A stretch of 36,575 bases of DNA, taken from contig CACJUU010000013.1 of the NCBI GenBank assembly GCA_902596605.1, positions 22,501-59,075 of the forward strand, given 5' to 3'. A model generated the notes under the pieces. The model did no database searches. It worked only from the letters and a program-made list of their open reading frames with translations, and was not told the DNA's origin. How positions within the stretch are numbered: position 1 is the first letter of the stretch; each line of letters opens with the position of its first letter. This stretch comes from an uncultured Alphaproteobacteria bacterium. Its GTDB lineage: Bacteria > Pseudomonadota > Alphaproteobacteria > Rhodobacterales > Rhodobacteraceae. Position numbers and translations under genes: made by a program. Below are positions 17,407 to 25,903 of this stretch, one piece after another.

Positions 17407-17426
17407 TTTTTACTCCCATTTTTTGA

Positions 17427-18593
17427 TCAAATTAATTTTATTTTTTTTGAGTCTTCATCATCTGATATTTTTCCAACCTCAGACGTATCTGCTTTATCTC
17501 TTTGGTCAGATTGCGATAATTCTTCAAACTCAAAACGCTCGATGTTAAATACCCGCTTAGATGCTTTTTTTGCTGAAATTTTTATTTCGTCAACATCTTT
17601 TGATGCTAGCGTAAAATGTTTATCTAAATTGATAATCCGTCCCTCCAATCGCAGCATATCTTTATACAGTAAGTCTAACTCTGCTCTAATGCGACTAGTG
17701 TGACGACGCAATCTCTCGTCTTTCAGAATAGCCCTCATAGTATTTAATGTTGCCATCAAAGTAGTAGGTGAAACAATCCAAACACGTGACTCAAATCCTT
17801 CATTCACCAAATTTGAAAAATTTGCGTGAAGCTCAGCATAAATTGCCTCAGAAGGTAGAAATAGTATTGCTCCATCTGCAGTCTCTCCCTCAATAATATA
17901 TTTTTCAGAGATGTCTTTTATATGAGTTTTTATTGAGCTCTGGAATAATTGCATGTTTTTGCTTTTATCAACTTCGTTTGTGTTTGATATCATGGCATTG
18001 TATGCCTCTAAAGGAAACTTACTATCTATAACTATATTGCCTTGAGGTTCCGGAAGGTAAATTATACAGTCAGCCCTTTTACTGTTAGACAAAGTATATT
18101 GGAAATCATAAGCATCTGACGGAAGAGCTTTACTAACAATATCCTTAAGCTGGATTTCACCAAAAACACCTCTGGCCTGCTTATTGGACAAAATTTCTTG
18201 CAAGCCCAAAACCTCACCAGACAACTTTTCTATATTTGTTTGCGCTTTATCTATAGTTTGTAGTCTCTGCTGCAACTCCCCTAAAGTCTGCGCAGTTTTT
18301 ACAGAACTTCCCGACAACGAAGAGGATATTGATTTCTGTATCTCCTCCAATCTACTCTCAACGTGTTTAATAATCGCTGCCTGCGAAGTAGTTTGTGTAT
18401 CTGTAATCACCTTTATACTGCCCACAATCTGCTGTTGATTTACCGATAGATCTCTCAAAGCTTCTTTAAGGGACTCACTATTATCTTGCCCATCCTTATC
18501 TGAAGGTCGAATCTGCTTAAATACTAAAAAGCCTGCTACAAAAAATAGAGCGCTTGTTAACCCAATAAATAATAGTGGGTCAATACTACTCAT
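17427..18593 (-). CDS. rmuC: DNA recombination protein RmuC
   Basis: The 388-residue protein begins with one transmembrane helix (about 7-25), then a long coiled coil (about 40-140) and the RmuC domain. The latter contains ARGVFGEIQLKDIV, VIDSKFPLEAYNAM, GAILFLPSEAIYAE and SPTTLMATLNTM, all hallmarks of RmuC. The family is related to nucleases and limits inversions at short inverted repeats; its exact reaction is not settled. The ATG overlaps the mutL stop by one base (TAATG), so translation is likely coupled with mutL. Confidence 0.93.
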   Translation of the reverse strand: MSSIDPLLFIGLTSALFFVAGFLVFKQIRPSDKDGQDNSESLKEALRDLSVNQQQIVGSIKVITDTQTTSQAAIIKHVESRLEEIQKSISSSLSGSSVKTAQTLGELQQRLQTIDKAQTNIEKLSGEVLGLQEILSNKQARGVFGEIQLKDIVSKALPSDAYDFQYTLSNSKRADCIIYLPEPQGNIVIDSKFPLEAYNAMISNTNEVDKSKNMQLFQSSIKTHIKDISEKYIIEGETADGAILFLPSEAIYAELHANFSNLVNEGFESRVWIVSPTTLMATLNTMRAILKDERLRRHTSRIRAELDLLYKDMLRLEGRIINLDKHFTLASKDVDEIKISAKKASKRVFNIERFEFEELSQSDQRDKADTSEVGKISDDEDSKKIKLI

Positions 18594-20428
18594 TATGTTC
18601 GCCCAAATAATTTATTTATTTTCTCTAAGTCCAATTTTAAATAAGTAGGTCTGCCGTGGTTACATTGATCACTATTTGGCGTATTTTCCATTTCTCTCAG
18701 TAGAGCATCCATTTCCTCGTATTTAAGTATTCTGCCAGACCTTACAGACCCATGACACGCCATACTAGAAAGAACTTTATCAATTTTGTTTTCTAAACTC
18801 TCTGGTGAATAAAAATTTTCCAAATCATTCAAGAGATCGATAAGCAGTGTTTTTGGGCAAATATCTCCTAACACCGCAGGTATTCCTCTTATACATATTG
18901 ATGCTGGCCCAAATCTTTCTATTTCTAAACCTAATTGCTTCATAATACTCTTTTTTTCAATAATGGCATCTACTTCAACACTAGTAAATTCTAATATTTC
19001 AGGAACTAATAACTCTTGGATCGCAATCCCTTGATCGTTTTTCTGTGACTTAAGTTTTTCGTACAGAATTCTTTCATGTGCTGCATGCTGATCAACTATA
19101 ACTAACTCGTTATCATTCTGTGCAACTATAAAATTCTTAAATAAATGTGCTTTAGGTGTACCTAGTCTATTGTTGTCAGGGCTTTGCGCATATTTAATCT
19201 TGTGAGTAATATCATCTTTTGGATCAACTCCGGTAGCTAAATTCAGAGTTTCTTCTAGATCAAGGCTTTCTCTCCTACTCCTGGAAAAATCAGTTCTCTG
19301 ATTATTTTTAAAACTCGATTCTTTTCTAAAATAAGAGTAAGCCTGTTTGCTTAAGTGGCTTCTTGCATTAAATCTCTCGACACTCAGACTATTGCGCACT
19401 GCTGTTTTAAGACATGTTCTAATTAAATTAAGTTTTTTAAACTTGATTTCCATCTTTGAAGGGTGGACATTTACATCTATTTCCTCACCCGGAACATTGA
19501 AAAAAAGTATTGCAGAGGGGAAACTGCTCTTTTCCAATAGATCCCCATACGCCAATCTTGTAAAGCTGAGCAAGGACCGGTCTCTTACAAACCGTCCATT
19601 TACAAAAAAATAGCAACCACTAGCTTTTCCAGAGATAAAAGTGGGAGAACCGATATAGCCTGTAACTTTTACACTTTCACTTTCGTAGTCAACTTGGTGG
19701 GAATTGTCCATGAATGAATTTTTAAGCACTTCTTGTATTCTTTTGCTCAAGCCATTAGAGCCTGCGGATTTTTCCAGCCGTAGAATTTCTCTTGGGTTTC
19801 CTGCATCTTTAATTTCATAAAGCCTAAAGCTAATCTCTGGGTGTGATAATGCTAATTTCTTCACAACTTCTAGAATGGAAATTCCTTCTGCTCTGTCGGA
19901 TTTCAAAAATTTTAATCTCGCAGGAATAGATTTAAAAAGATTTTTGATTTCTATAAGAGTACCTTCGAGATACTGAGAGGGCTTAATCTGTTTTAATTCT
20001 CCATATATACTGGAAATCTCAAACGTCTCACTCGCTTCAATAAACTTTGATTTTATTTTTAACTCAGAGACTGACCCAATAGAAGCAAGCGCTTCTCCCC
20101 TGAACCCCAGACTATTTACGGTTATAAGATCACTAATCGTATTTATTTTAGAGGTTGCGTGCCTTGATATAGCTAATGATAAGTCCTCTTTATTAATTCC
20201 ATGGCCATTATCCTTTACACTTAAAAAAGACTTTCCACCATTTGAATAAACTATTTCAATTAAGTTTGCGCCAGCGTCTATTGAGTTTTCAACTAACTCC
20301 TTCAAAGCTGAACTAGGTCTTTCAATAACTTCACCTGCAGCGATTTGGTTGCTGGTATGAATATCGAGTTGCCGTATCCGATTCGGCTGTATATTTTTAG
20401 AAGATAACCCAAGGTTCTCTAGGTTCAT
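18593..20428 (-). CDS. mutL: DNA mismatch repair protein MutL
   Basis: MutL links MutS mismatch recognition to strand incision and excision. The 611-residue protein has the GHKL ATPase: ELVENSIDAGAN, DNGHGI, TSKI and GFRGEALASI. The C-terminal dimerisation domain carries the endonuclease motif DQHA-xx-E-xxxx-E starting at residue 446, plus ACHGSVRSGR and CNHGRPTYL. This indicates the nicking form of MutL found in bacteria without MutH, as expected outside the gamma group. Short first residues up to the RQLDIHTSNQIAAGEVIERP segment are normal. rmuC follows with a 1-bp overlap. Confidence 0.96.
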   Translation of the reverse strand: MNLENLGLSSKNIQPNRIRQLDIHTSNQIAAGEVIERPSSALKELVENSIDAGANLIEIVYSNGGKSFLSVKDNGHGINKEDLSLAISRHATSKINTISDLITVNSLGFRGEALASIGSVSELKIKSKFIEASETFEISSIYGELKQIKPSQYLEGTLIEIKNLFKSIPARLKFLKSDRAEGISILEVVKKLALSHPEISFRLYEIKDAGNPREILRLEKSAGSNGLSKRIQEVLKNSFMDNSHQVDYESESVKVTGYIGSPTFISGKASGCYFFVNGRFVRDRSLLSFTRLAYGDLLEKSSFPSAILFFNVPGEEIDVNVHPSKMEIKFKKLNLIRTCLKTAVRNSLSVERFNARSHLSKQAYSYFRKESSFKNNQRTDFSRSRRESLDLEETLNLATGVDPKDDITHKIKYAQSPDNNRLGTPKAHLFKNFIVAQNDNELVIVDQHAAHERILYEKLKSQKNDQGIAIQELLVPEILEFTSVEVDAIIEKKSIMKQLGLEIERFGPASICIRGIPAVLGDICPKTLLIDLLNDLENFYSPESLENKIDKVLSSMACHGSVRSGRILKYEEMDALLREMENTPNSDQCNHGRPTYLKLDLEKINKLFGRT

Positions 20429-20448
20429 ATGTTTTTATCCACAAGATT

Positions 20449-20474
20449 TAGTATGTTATAAAAATAGCATACTA
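20449..20474. promoter_or_regulatory. Inverted repeat upstream of mutL
   Basis: TAGTATG (20449-20455) and CATACTA (20468-20474) are perfect 7-bp arms with a 12-nt centre, lying between the lspA stop and the mutL start. There is no T-run on either side, so a standard terminator is unlikely. It could be an operator or a weak hairpin in the lspA-mutL transcript. Confidence 0.3.
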
Positions 20475-20508
20475 TTATTAGTACATCAAAGAAGATTCGA
20501 CAACCAAT

Positions 20509-20976
20509 CTAGTTATGTTTTTCGTCGTAATTGAAAATTAATAGCCCTATTAGCCCAATAAATATAAATATGTCGGCTAAATTAAAAGAATAAGGGTTCC
20601 TAATTCCGCAGCAGGTAAAATTTATGAAATCAGCAACCGCTCCATATAGAAGTCTATCTATCGCATTACCCAAGGCACCCCCAATAACCAAGGACGCCAT
20701 TATTTGCATTAGAAGACTTGTCGAATTTCTTAACCAGATAAAAAACACCGTAGAGATAGCAATCGAAATTCCAGTCAAAATGTATGCTTGAACGATACTA
20801 TCCCCTTCGAATAGGCCGAAATTTATACCCTTATTCCAGGCCATGTAGAAATTCATAAACTGATTGTTAAGGTTTAGATAAAGTTTTTGTTTTAATTCCA
20901 AATAAAAAACTACAAACCATTTAGACAATTGGTCTAAAGCCAAAAAAACAAATGAAAACAATAGAATTTTGTACAT
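20509..20976 (-). CDS. lspA: Prolipoprotein signal peptidase
   Basis: LspA is an inner-membrane aspartyl protease that cuts lipoprotein signal peptides before the lipidated Cys. From ATG 20976 the product has 155 residues and four membrane helices. Conserved pieces are LALDQLSKW in helix 1, the AWNKGINFGLF loop, GGALGNAIDRLLYGAVADFINF with the first catalytic Asp, and PYSFNLADIFIFIG with the second. A TTG at 21015 would add 13 polar residues before the first helix and has no ribosome-binding site. The small lipoprotein at 17275-17406 is a plausible substrate. Confidence 0.93.
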   Translation of the reverse strand: MYKILLFSFVFLALDQLSKWFVVFYLELKQKLYLNLNNQFMNFYMAWNKGINFGLFEGDSIVQAYILTGISIAISTVFFIWLRNSTSLLMQIMASLVIGGALGNAIDRLLYGAVADFINFTCCGIRNPYSFNLADIFIFIGLIGLLIFNYDEKHN

Positions 20977-21087
20977 TCCTATATTGATAACGCGCTGCTG
21001 TAACAAAGGCCACAAATAAAAATTAAATGTCAGAAAAGAAGCTTTTTATCCTTGAACAGAAACGAATAGCATTGTAACCCTTTACGT

Positions 21088-21177
21088 GGACAGGTGGCCG
21101 AGTGGTTTAAGGCGCTCCCCTGCTAAGGGAGTGAGGGGGAAACTCCTCCGTGGGTTCGAATCCCATCCTGTCCGCCA
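21088..21177 (+). tRNA. tRNA-Ser (anticodon GCT)
   Basis: A class II tRNA with a long variable arm. The acceptor GGACAGG pairs with CCTGTCC (21167-21173), then discriminator G and an encoded CCA (21175-21177). The anticodon stem CTCCC/GGGAG encloses loop CTGCTAA with anticodon GCT. The variable arm holds GAGGGG and CTCCTC-type complementary runs, and the T-loop GGTTCGAATCC. It reads AGC and AGU. The 11 bases at its 3' end recur at 30999-31009. The 249 bp after it hold no gene I can support, only a duplicated AATAAAGTTT (21404-21413 and 21416-21425). Confidence 0.97.
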
Positions 21178-21426
21178 CACCATATGGATTACTGATTATT
21201 ATTCAATCACTTAGGATTTACAGAGCTATTCTATCCCCCAATCGGTATGAATTCAGACCAAAAAAGATATAACATTTCCCAGAGATAAAGGGGGTGGGTC
21301 AAAAGTCCTACCCTTCTTAATGCAAGGGATAGTGGTCACACATTTTTTCGCTGTGAAACAATTTAGCAAATTGAATTCTAACTCAATTCATGTGTCTGAT
21401 ATAAATAAAGTTTCCAATAAAGTTTA

Positions 21427-22338
21427 TTATTCCGATGCTAATACTTTAAACTCAAAACCGCCAAGACCATATCTGGGAATATAGTGAGTTCCCCCATTTT
21501 TTGTGGTTTCCATAGAAAAGGTATCTTCCAATCTAAACCCAACATCCAAATTAGATGTTTTTGGCGTGATACTTACAGCAGTATTGAATTTTTGTATTCC
21601 CAAAAAATAACTCGCTGTGCCAAAAGAACCATAGTTACCTGGCGTCCCCGTATTTATTGTCTCATCGGCTTTAAGTAAATAAACAGACCAAGTTGTCGAC
21701 GCCGTTGTTCCTGTTTCATAATTATCAAAACGGCCTCCACTAGCAGTACTCCACACCGCGTTTTGGTTGGCAGTATGTGTCCCTATAGTTGTCGGTTCGT
21801 CAGCGCCACATTCAGCTATCCACGTAGATCTTTGAGCGAAACTCAAACCTACGGTCGTCGTTTCACCATCTAAAGTCCAGCACCACTCTCCAGTTCCTGT
21901 TTTACCGGACCTCGCTGGTGAGAATTTCTTTTTCACACTAAAGCCTATATTATTTTTTATCAATATCGCAGCATGAGTGTAATTTCCTTCTGTAATAGTG
22001 ACATCGTTCATGAGGTTAGCTGATGATGTAGTCGTAATTTTTTTCGACTCACCTGTACTAGATGAGAATAAGGATGAGCACGCTGTCCTAAAGTTGGCAA
22101 TAGTTGGTTCTGAGGTGCATAAGCCAATAAAATGCAAAATAATAGTCATACTATCGGGCGTTAGATTACATGCGGTTGATGCTCCACTGGAGTCGTCCGT
22201 GTAAGTGATAGTACCATCTGCATTTGTGTAATTGCTACATAGAAGTTGGGCATGTCCTTTATCGAAAATGAAAAACCCTGATAAAAAAATTAATACAAAG
22301 ATAAACTTTAAAAGAGAAATTCTTGGATTAATAGCCAC
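21427..22338 (-). CDS. Secreted protein of unknown function, partner of the barrel gene
   Basis: Not assigned to a named family. The 303-residue product starts at GTG 22338 (AGGAG 9 nt upstream), 11 bp inside the end of the barrel gene and in a different frame. A signal peptide is clear: hydrophobic 10-25, then KGHA before QLL at about 31. The mature part is Ser/Thr/Gly-rich, with segments such as HFIGLCTSEP, ITEGNYTHAAIL and, at the end, YIPRYGLGGFEFKV, reminiscent of surface or fibre-like proteins in marine bacteria, from memory. At least six Cys suggest disulfides. Overlap with the barrel gene implies joint expression; it may be the surface component that replaces a fused passenger (inference). 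Confidence 0.75.
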   Translation of the reverse strand: MAINPRISLLKFIFVLIFLSGFFIFDKGHAQLLCSNYTNADGTITYTDDSSGASTACNLTPDSMTIILHFIGLCTSEPTIANFRTACSSLFSSSTGESKKITTTSSANLMNDVTITEGNYTHAAILIKNNIGFSVKKKFSPARSGKTGTGEWCWTLDGETTTVGLSFAQRSTWIAECGADEPTTIGTHTANQNAVWSTASGGRFDNYETGTTASTTWSVYLLKADETINTGTPGNYGSFGTASYFLGIQKFNTAVSITPKTSNLDVGFRLEDTFSMETTKNGGTHYIPRYGLGGFEFKVLASE

Positions 22339-23290
22339 TTACCGTCACTCCTAGTTTGATTGATTTTTTCATAATTCTATTCTCACGCTGAACAGGTTTA
22401 TACAATTCTGACCTTACTGACTTTAATTTGAGGGTAAACTCTCTATCAGCTTTACTATCTACAGTCGATGCTTTAGCGCCAAGAGGAATAGAGTAGTTAA
22501 GTGCAATTACGCCCACAGCATCCTTTGATTCCTTTTTTTGTTGTGCAACAGTGAGTGTTAGATTTTTTGCTATTTCTGCAGAAATACCTAATTCTTCGTT
22601 GTTTGTTTTGTAACCACTATTGTCTGTCCAATAGCTCTTTTCAAAGTAGATATCAGCATAGGGTATTTTACCAGTAAACTTGACGTCATAACCATCGAGT
22701 GCCGTTTCATCGACACCCTTGTAGCTAATTGTTCCTGATTGAGCATCATATGAATTGGCTCTTACATCAAGTAGCGAAGTAATAAGCTCGGCTCCAAAAC
22801 CAAGACGTCTGTGTGCGGAGTCTAATTCATAATCAAAAAATGTGTTGGCTCCTAATATAGTCGTATCAGCATTGAAAATATAGCGCGCACCAATACCAAT
22901 ATTCACAGTATTACGCCCATCAAAATTAGATAGTGAGGTCTGATTGAAAAAAAACGTATTTGGTGTTTCGTACAATCTATAAACCGCCATTAACTCAGTA
23001 AGAGCAGAGGAACCATTTCTTAGCCCAAGGCTGTCACTGCCAATGTTGAGATTTAGGTGTGTAAAGTTGGTGCTACTTTCTATTTGTCGTTCTGTCTTAT
23101 CAATCTCAGAATTAATAAGCCCAAAAGAATAGCGAGATAGGTAACTGCGGATCGTATTACCCTGGTTTTCGCTTTGCGCTAATTCTTTTGCTGAGCTGGC
23201 TATAGTTGCTGCAGCAGAGTTGCTAACCTCTGCTACACCTTGGGAAAATATGAAAACAAAAATACAAATAGTATGAACGATAATCTTCAT
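22328..23290 (-). CDS. Inverse autotransporter (intimin/invasin-type) beta-domain protein without passenger
   Basis: The 320-residue protein has a signal peptide (about 1-20) and a helical linker. The outer-membrane barrel domain is like that of intimin and invasin: VNIGIGARYIF, LGANTFFDYELDSAHRRLGFG, and LDGYDVKFTGKIP followed by alternating strands. The C-terminal RSELYKPVQRENRIMKKS matches the plug/linker end of such barrels. In known members this linker leads into Ig-like passenger domains; here the ORF stops a few residues later at 22328. The start has AAGG 6 nt upstream. The next gene, with its own signal peptide, overlaps by 11 bp. Confidence 0.82.
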   Translation of the reverse strand: MKIIVHTICIFVFIFSQGVAEVSNSAAATIASSAKELAQSENQGNTIRSYLSRYSFGLINSEIDKTERQIESSTNFTHLNLNIGSDSLGLRNGSSALTELMAVYRLYETPNTFFFNQTSLSNFDGRNTVNIGIGARYIFNADTTILGANTFFDYELDSAHRRLGFGAELITSLLDVRANSYDAQSGTISYKGVDETALDGYDVKFTGKIPYADIYFEKSYWTDNSGYKTNNEELGISAEIAKNLTLTVAQQKKESKDAVGVIALNYSIPLGAKASTVDSKADREFTLKLKSVRSELYKPVQRENRIMKKSIKLGVTVSGY

Positions 23291-23468
23291 GAGAAACCTT
23301 CAAGACTGATTTTTACCATTAACGCAAATATTAAATTTGAAAAAAATATAAATATTTACTATCAGTTTTTGACCTCATTTTTTGGCTACTAAATTTGCTA
23401 AAATTTGGTTGTAAATTTTTATTATATGTTTAGCTTTTTTGTCGTGGGATTATTTTTAAGTTGAAAAA

Positions 23469-23837
23469 ATGAACTATAAAAACACTGCAGGAAGACTTTT
23501 CGAAGCTTTAATACAAAACTCTACCTCTAGCGCATTTAAACAGTTCTTCTACAGATCACGTTCGACAGTTCTTGTGACCCTATTAGTTGCATCAGCAAAA
23601 GATGGTGAACAATATTCTTTAGAAAATATATTGGAACGAATACCAAGGAAATTGGTGAGTAGAACCTCACTAAAAAATATTTTGGATGAAGCGGTGACAC
23701 AAGAATTTTATTTTAAGGCCCTGGATAATAAAGATAATCGTAGACGGGTATATTCCATAAATTCCAAATACGAAGAAGAAATTATTGGTTTAATGGCTCT
23801 ATACCAAGATATTTTCGGAGAATTGAGGCAGACATAG
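23469..23837 (+). CDS. Winged-helix protein, MarR-like
   Basis: A 122-residue protein with a likely winged-helix fold: helices around SRSTVLVTLLVASA and LENILERIP, a recognition helix SRTSLKNILDEAVTQEF, and a basic wing NKDNRRRVYSINSKYEEE that reads like the wing of MarR-type repressors. Probably a DNA-binding regulator. It stands divergent from the barrel/secreted-protein operon across 178 bp, so it could control that operon (inference). No clear ribosome-binding site is seen before ATG 23469. Confidence 0.65.
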   Translation: MNYKNTAGRLFEALIQNSTSSAFKQFFYRSRSTVLVTLLVASAKDGEQYSLENILERIPRKLVSRTSLKNILDEAVTQEFYFKALDNKDNRRRVYSINSKYEEEIIGLMALYQDIFGELRQT

Positions 23838-24030
23838 AACCGATGGTAAATAGTTGCTAGCGTCTCTGGGGCCTTCTTTTAATAGTACCTTGTGATGCTA
23901 CGTTAGTAACATTGTAAATAATTTATAAGTTTTGAATAGAGTTTTATAGAGGGGTATAAGAAACTTGGGATTGCTACTGTTTACATGTAAGAAAAATAAT
24001 AAAAGTTGTTAGTTAGATTATAATGTTGGT

Positions 24031-24090
24031 GATATGCCTGATATACTTGATATATGAAGACTAATTTATATCAGATATATCAAGGATATC
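24031..24090. repeat. 60-bp dyad array: three GATAT then three ATATC half-sites, 9-bp period
   Basis: GATAT occurs at 24031, 24040 and 24049, and ATATC at 24068, 24077 and 24086, all mirrored exactly about 24060/24061. Because of the 9-bp period, a second pairing register also forms: 24039-24055 against 24075-24091, 16 of 17 bases paired with a 19-nt loop. It lies in the 297-bp gap between two convergent genes, with no T-run after it. The rest of that gap holds nothing I can name. Confidence 0.75.
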
Positions 24091-24134
24091 ATTGGTTTAG
24101 TTTATATGTCTCGAACAGTTAGAAACGAATTTTC

Positions 24135-24779
24135 TTAAAGTTTCTTAAATAACATAACTAACCCTACATCTTTCGAGTGGGTGTGATCGTCTTTAGAATA
24201 AATTCTTATCTCTTTAAAGTCTAAAGAGGAAATTCTTCTTTCTGCAACTAATCTTGCCAATGTTGAGCCAAATCCCAGTTCATCAAAAACAGAGTAAATT
24301 GTTCCACAACAAAAAAGAGCTTCTTTTTTTACAATCCGCAAAAGCTCTTCCAAACACTCTGAACCGACTAAACCATGAGTGAATGTACCGCAGGAAACTA
24401 TCCCATTATATTTCGCATCTTGTATCTCAAGCCTTTTAGTCAAATCTCCTTCAATAACGTTTCTATAAACCATTTTACTCTTTGCTATTGAAAGCATTTC
24501 CTTACTTATATCTAAGCCATCAACATCTAATCCCGTCAGATTTTCAGCTACTAAACCTGTCCCTGCTCCTATATCCAAAACCGGACCAGACCCTTGAAAG
24601 TTTTTCAAAAAAAGATTTGCTATCTTATTAGGAGCTACATATCCCCATTTTTCTGCAAAGTTATCTTCGTAGGAAGGAGCCCATTTACGATAAATATCTT
24701 TTATATCATCAGTACCAGATGGCACCCTTCCCCAAATTGTTTTGCTTACACTAATTTCTCTATCCTTAAAAATATCCAT
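24135..24779 (-). CDS. Class I SAM-dependent methyltransferase
   Basis: The 214-residue protein has the Rossmann methyltransferase motifs: IYRKWAPSYEDNF near 30, motif I VLDIGAGTGLVAENL near 68, an acidic end of strand 2 in VDGLDISKEML and motif IV at YNGIVSCGTFTHG. The N-terminal YRKWAPSYE is common in UbiE-like small-molecule methyltransferases, but the substrate cannot be predicted. It follows the secreted winged-helix gene by 43 bp on the same strand and faces the dyad array at its 3' end. Confidence 0.82.
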   Translation of the reverse strand: MDIFKDREISVSKTIWGRVPSGTDDIKDIYRKWAPSYEDNFAEKWGYVAPNKIANLFLKNFQGSGPVLDIGAGTGLVAENLTGLDVDGLDISKEMLSIAKSKMVYRNVIEGDLTKRLEIQDAKYNGIVSCGTFTHGLVGSECLEELLRIVKKEALFCCGTIYSVFDELGFGSTLARLVAERRISSLDFKEIRIYSKDDHTHSKDVGLVMLFKKL

Positions 24780-24822
24780 TTTAATTTCAATTAAGCCTTT
24801 GACAATAGGCTTAGTGATTTTT

Positions 24823-25503
24823 TTATAAATTTTTAGAGATCGGGAAATAACTGTTGTTCAACTTGTGAATACATTTTTTTTCCTCTAACTTTCCTAAATC
24901 TCTACTAACGTTTGATTGGTGAGAGGGTTTGCCCTCATCGTTTAGTTTTTTTATTATCTCGCTTTGTGAAATTCCAGTATCTCTATAAGCAATAATTATG
25001 TTGAGTATATCTTCCTGCTTTTCGCCTAGCGTTGGTCCAGTCTCTTCAATCACAGCACTACTTAATTCATCGCCATCATCATCCTCTCCGATAACAACTT
25101 TTTGTACCTTAAAGTTAAGTTCTTTATCCCCTTCCAATGATATGGAGCAAGTGTTGTTTCTAATTGATACTAAAAACGAATTTAATTGATTATTTGGTAT
25201 CTCCTCATAAGGATTTTCATAATAAAGTGGAATATTCTTAAAGAATATTTTATCTGGCTTATTGCAATAGAGATTAATCGATAAATTATTATCCAAGTTA
25301 ATTTTACTTCTCTTGCATACTCGATGCATGGGAACTTCATATCTTTTCCATATCCAGTTATCAAAAAACGTGTAACCCTCGCCTTCATAATTTTTACACT
25401 CAAATTCAGTGGGTAAGTGGGGGAGAGGCTCTTCCCAAGCTTTTAGCGATGTAGCTGTCAGTAGAAGTGCTAGAGTCAACATGAATATTTTTTTTTTATC
25501 CAT
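24823..25503 (-). CDS. Exported protein with C-terminal winged-helix-like domain, unknown function
   Basis: Not recognised. Residues 1-22 form a signal peptide (KKK, hydrophobic core, SLKA before WEE). A Cys-containing middle region (about 35-140) has four or five Cys that could form disulfides, an acidic GEDDDGDE linker follows near 150, and the last 60 residues read as a winged helix: QEDILNIIIAYRD, then ISQSEIIKKLND, then SNVSRDLGKLEEKKCI and a short wing. A DNA-binding-like domain behind a signal peptide is odd: either the N-terminus is an uncleaved anchor, the fold is used for another purpose, or the start is wrong. No ribosome-binding site is evident at ATG 25503. Confidence 0.65.
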   Translation of the reverse strand: MDKKKIFMLTLALLLTATSLKAWEEPLPHLPTEFECKNYEGEGYTFFDNWIWKRYEVPMHRVCKRSKINLDNNLSINLYCNKPDKIFFKNIPLYYENPYEEIPNNQLNSFLVSIRNNTCSISLEGDKELNFKVQKVVIGEDDDGDELSSAVIEETGPTLGEKQEDILNIIIAYRDTGISQSEIIKKLNDEGKPSHQSNVSRDLGKLEEKKCIHKLNNSYFPISKNL

Positions 25504-25593
25504 TGTTTATTATTACATGTCTTGTTTTTTATTAACAATCTTAGCCATCATTTTTCTAAAAAAAATTAAAAGTCTTTATCTCAAAAAATGCAT

Positions 25594-25680
25594 TTTGTAT
25601 GACTATTTGTGGGTAAAAAAACTATCTGATAAAATATTGTAAATTTAACAGAGACTTACTGATGAGTGTGGTAGAGGGTC
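25594..25680 (+). repeat. Dispersed intergenic repeat, full copy A
   Basis: This 87-nt segment aligns without gaps to 30914-31000 with 69 of 87 identical bases (hand count). The best conserved parts are the first 20 nt (19 identical) and the end GAGTGTGGTAGAGGG. It lies in the 400-bp gap upstream of the GAF gene. In the best reading frame both copies have stops, so it is probably not coding. Confidence 0.7.
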
Positions 25681-25796
25681 AATCCACTAGACAAAACTGC
25701 TAAAAACTTTGATCAAAATGCATAGTTTTAAAAACTCTATGCTTAATTTTACGATTTGTGGAGGATTGGTTTTGTCGAGTTGACATCGTCTGATGT
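25680..25796 (+). promoter_or_regulatory. Structured leader region upstream of the GAF gene
   Basis: Several pairings compete. GACAAAAC (25690-25697) can pair with GTTTTGTC (25769-25776), while CAATCC (25680-25685) can pair with GGATTG (25763-25768); the two are not nested, so they exclude each other or form a pseudoknot. Between them are a palindrome TTTGATCAAA (25708-25717) and a hairpin GCATAG/CTATGC (25720-25742). After them comes ACATC-GTCT-GATGT (25783-25796). Together with repeat copy A this fills most of 25504-25903; the remainder up to the AGGAG before ATG 25904 shows nothing else. Confidence 0.45.
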
Positions 25797-25903
25797 AAGC
25801 AAATTCAGCATTCTGGGCGATTAAGTGCAAAATCTGTACTAATACACCTTTAATTTGAAAATTTTATCTGTTACAAATACATGGTTTTTACAGGAGAAAT
25901 AAT

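Noticed and set aside
21295-21325. GGGTGGGTC/GTCCTACCC hairpin downstream of tRNA-Ser as a terminator
   Set aside because: Pairing is interrupted and no T-run follows; it lies far from both the tRNA end and the convergent gene's stop.
25662-25703. Peptide-level similarity SVVEG across repeat copies A, B and C, suggesting a degraded gene
   Set aside because: Both full copies have stops at shared places in that frame, and the peptide match follows from the nucleotide identity; no start or extended frame supports coding.
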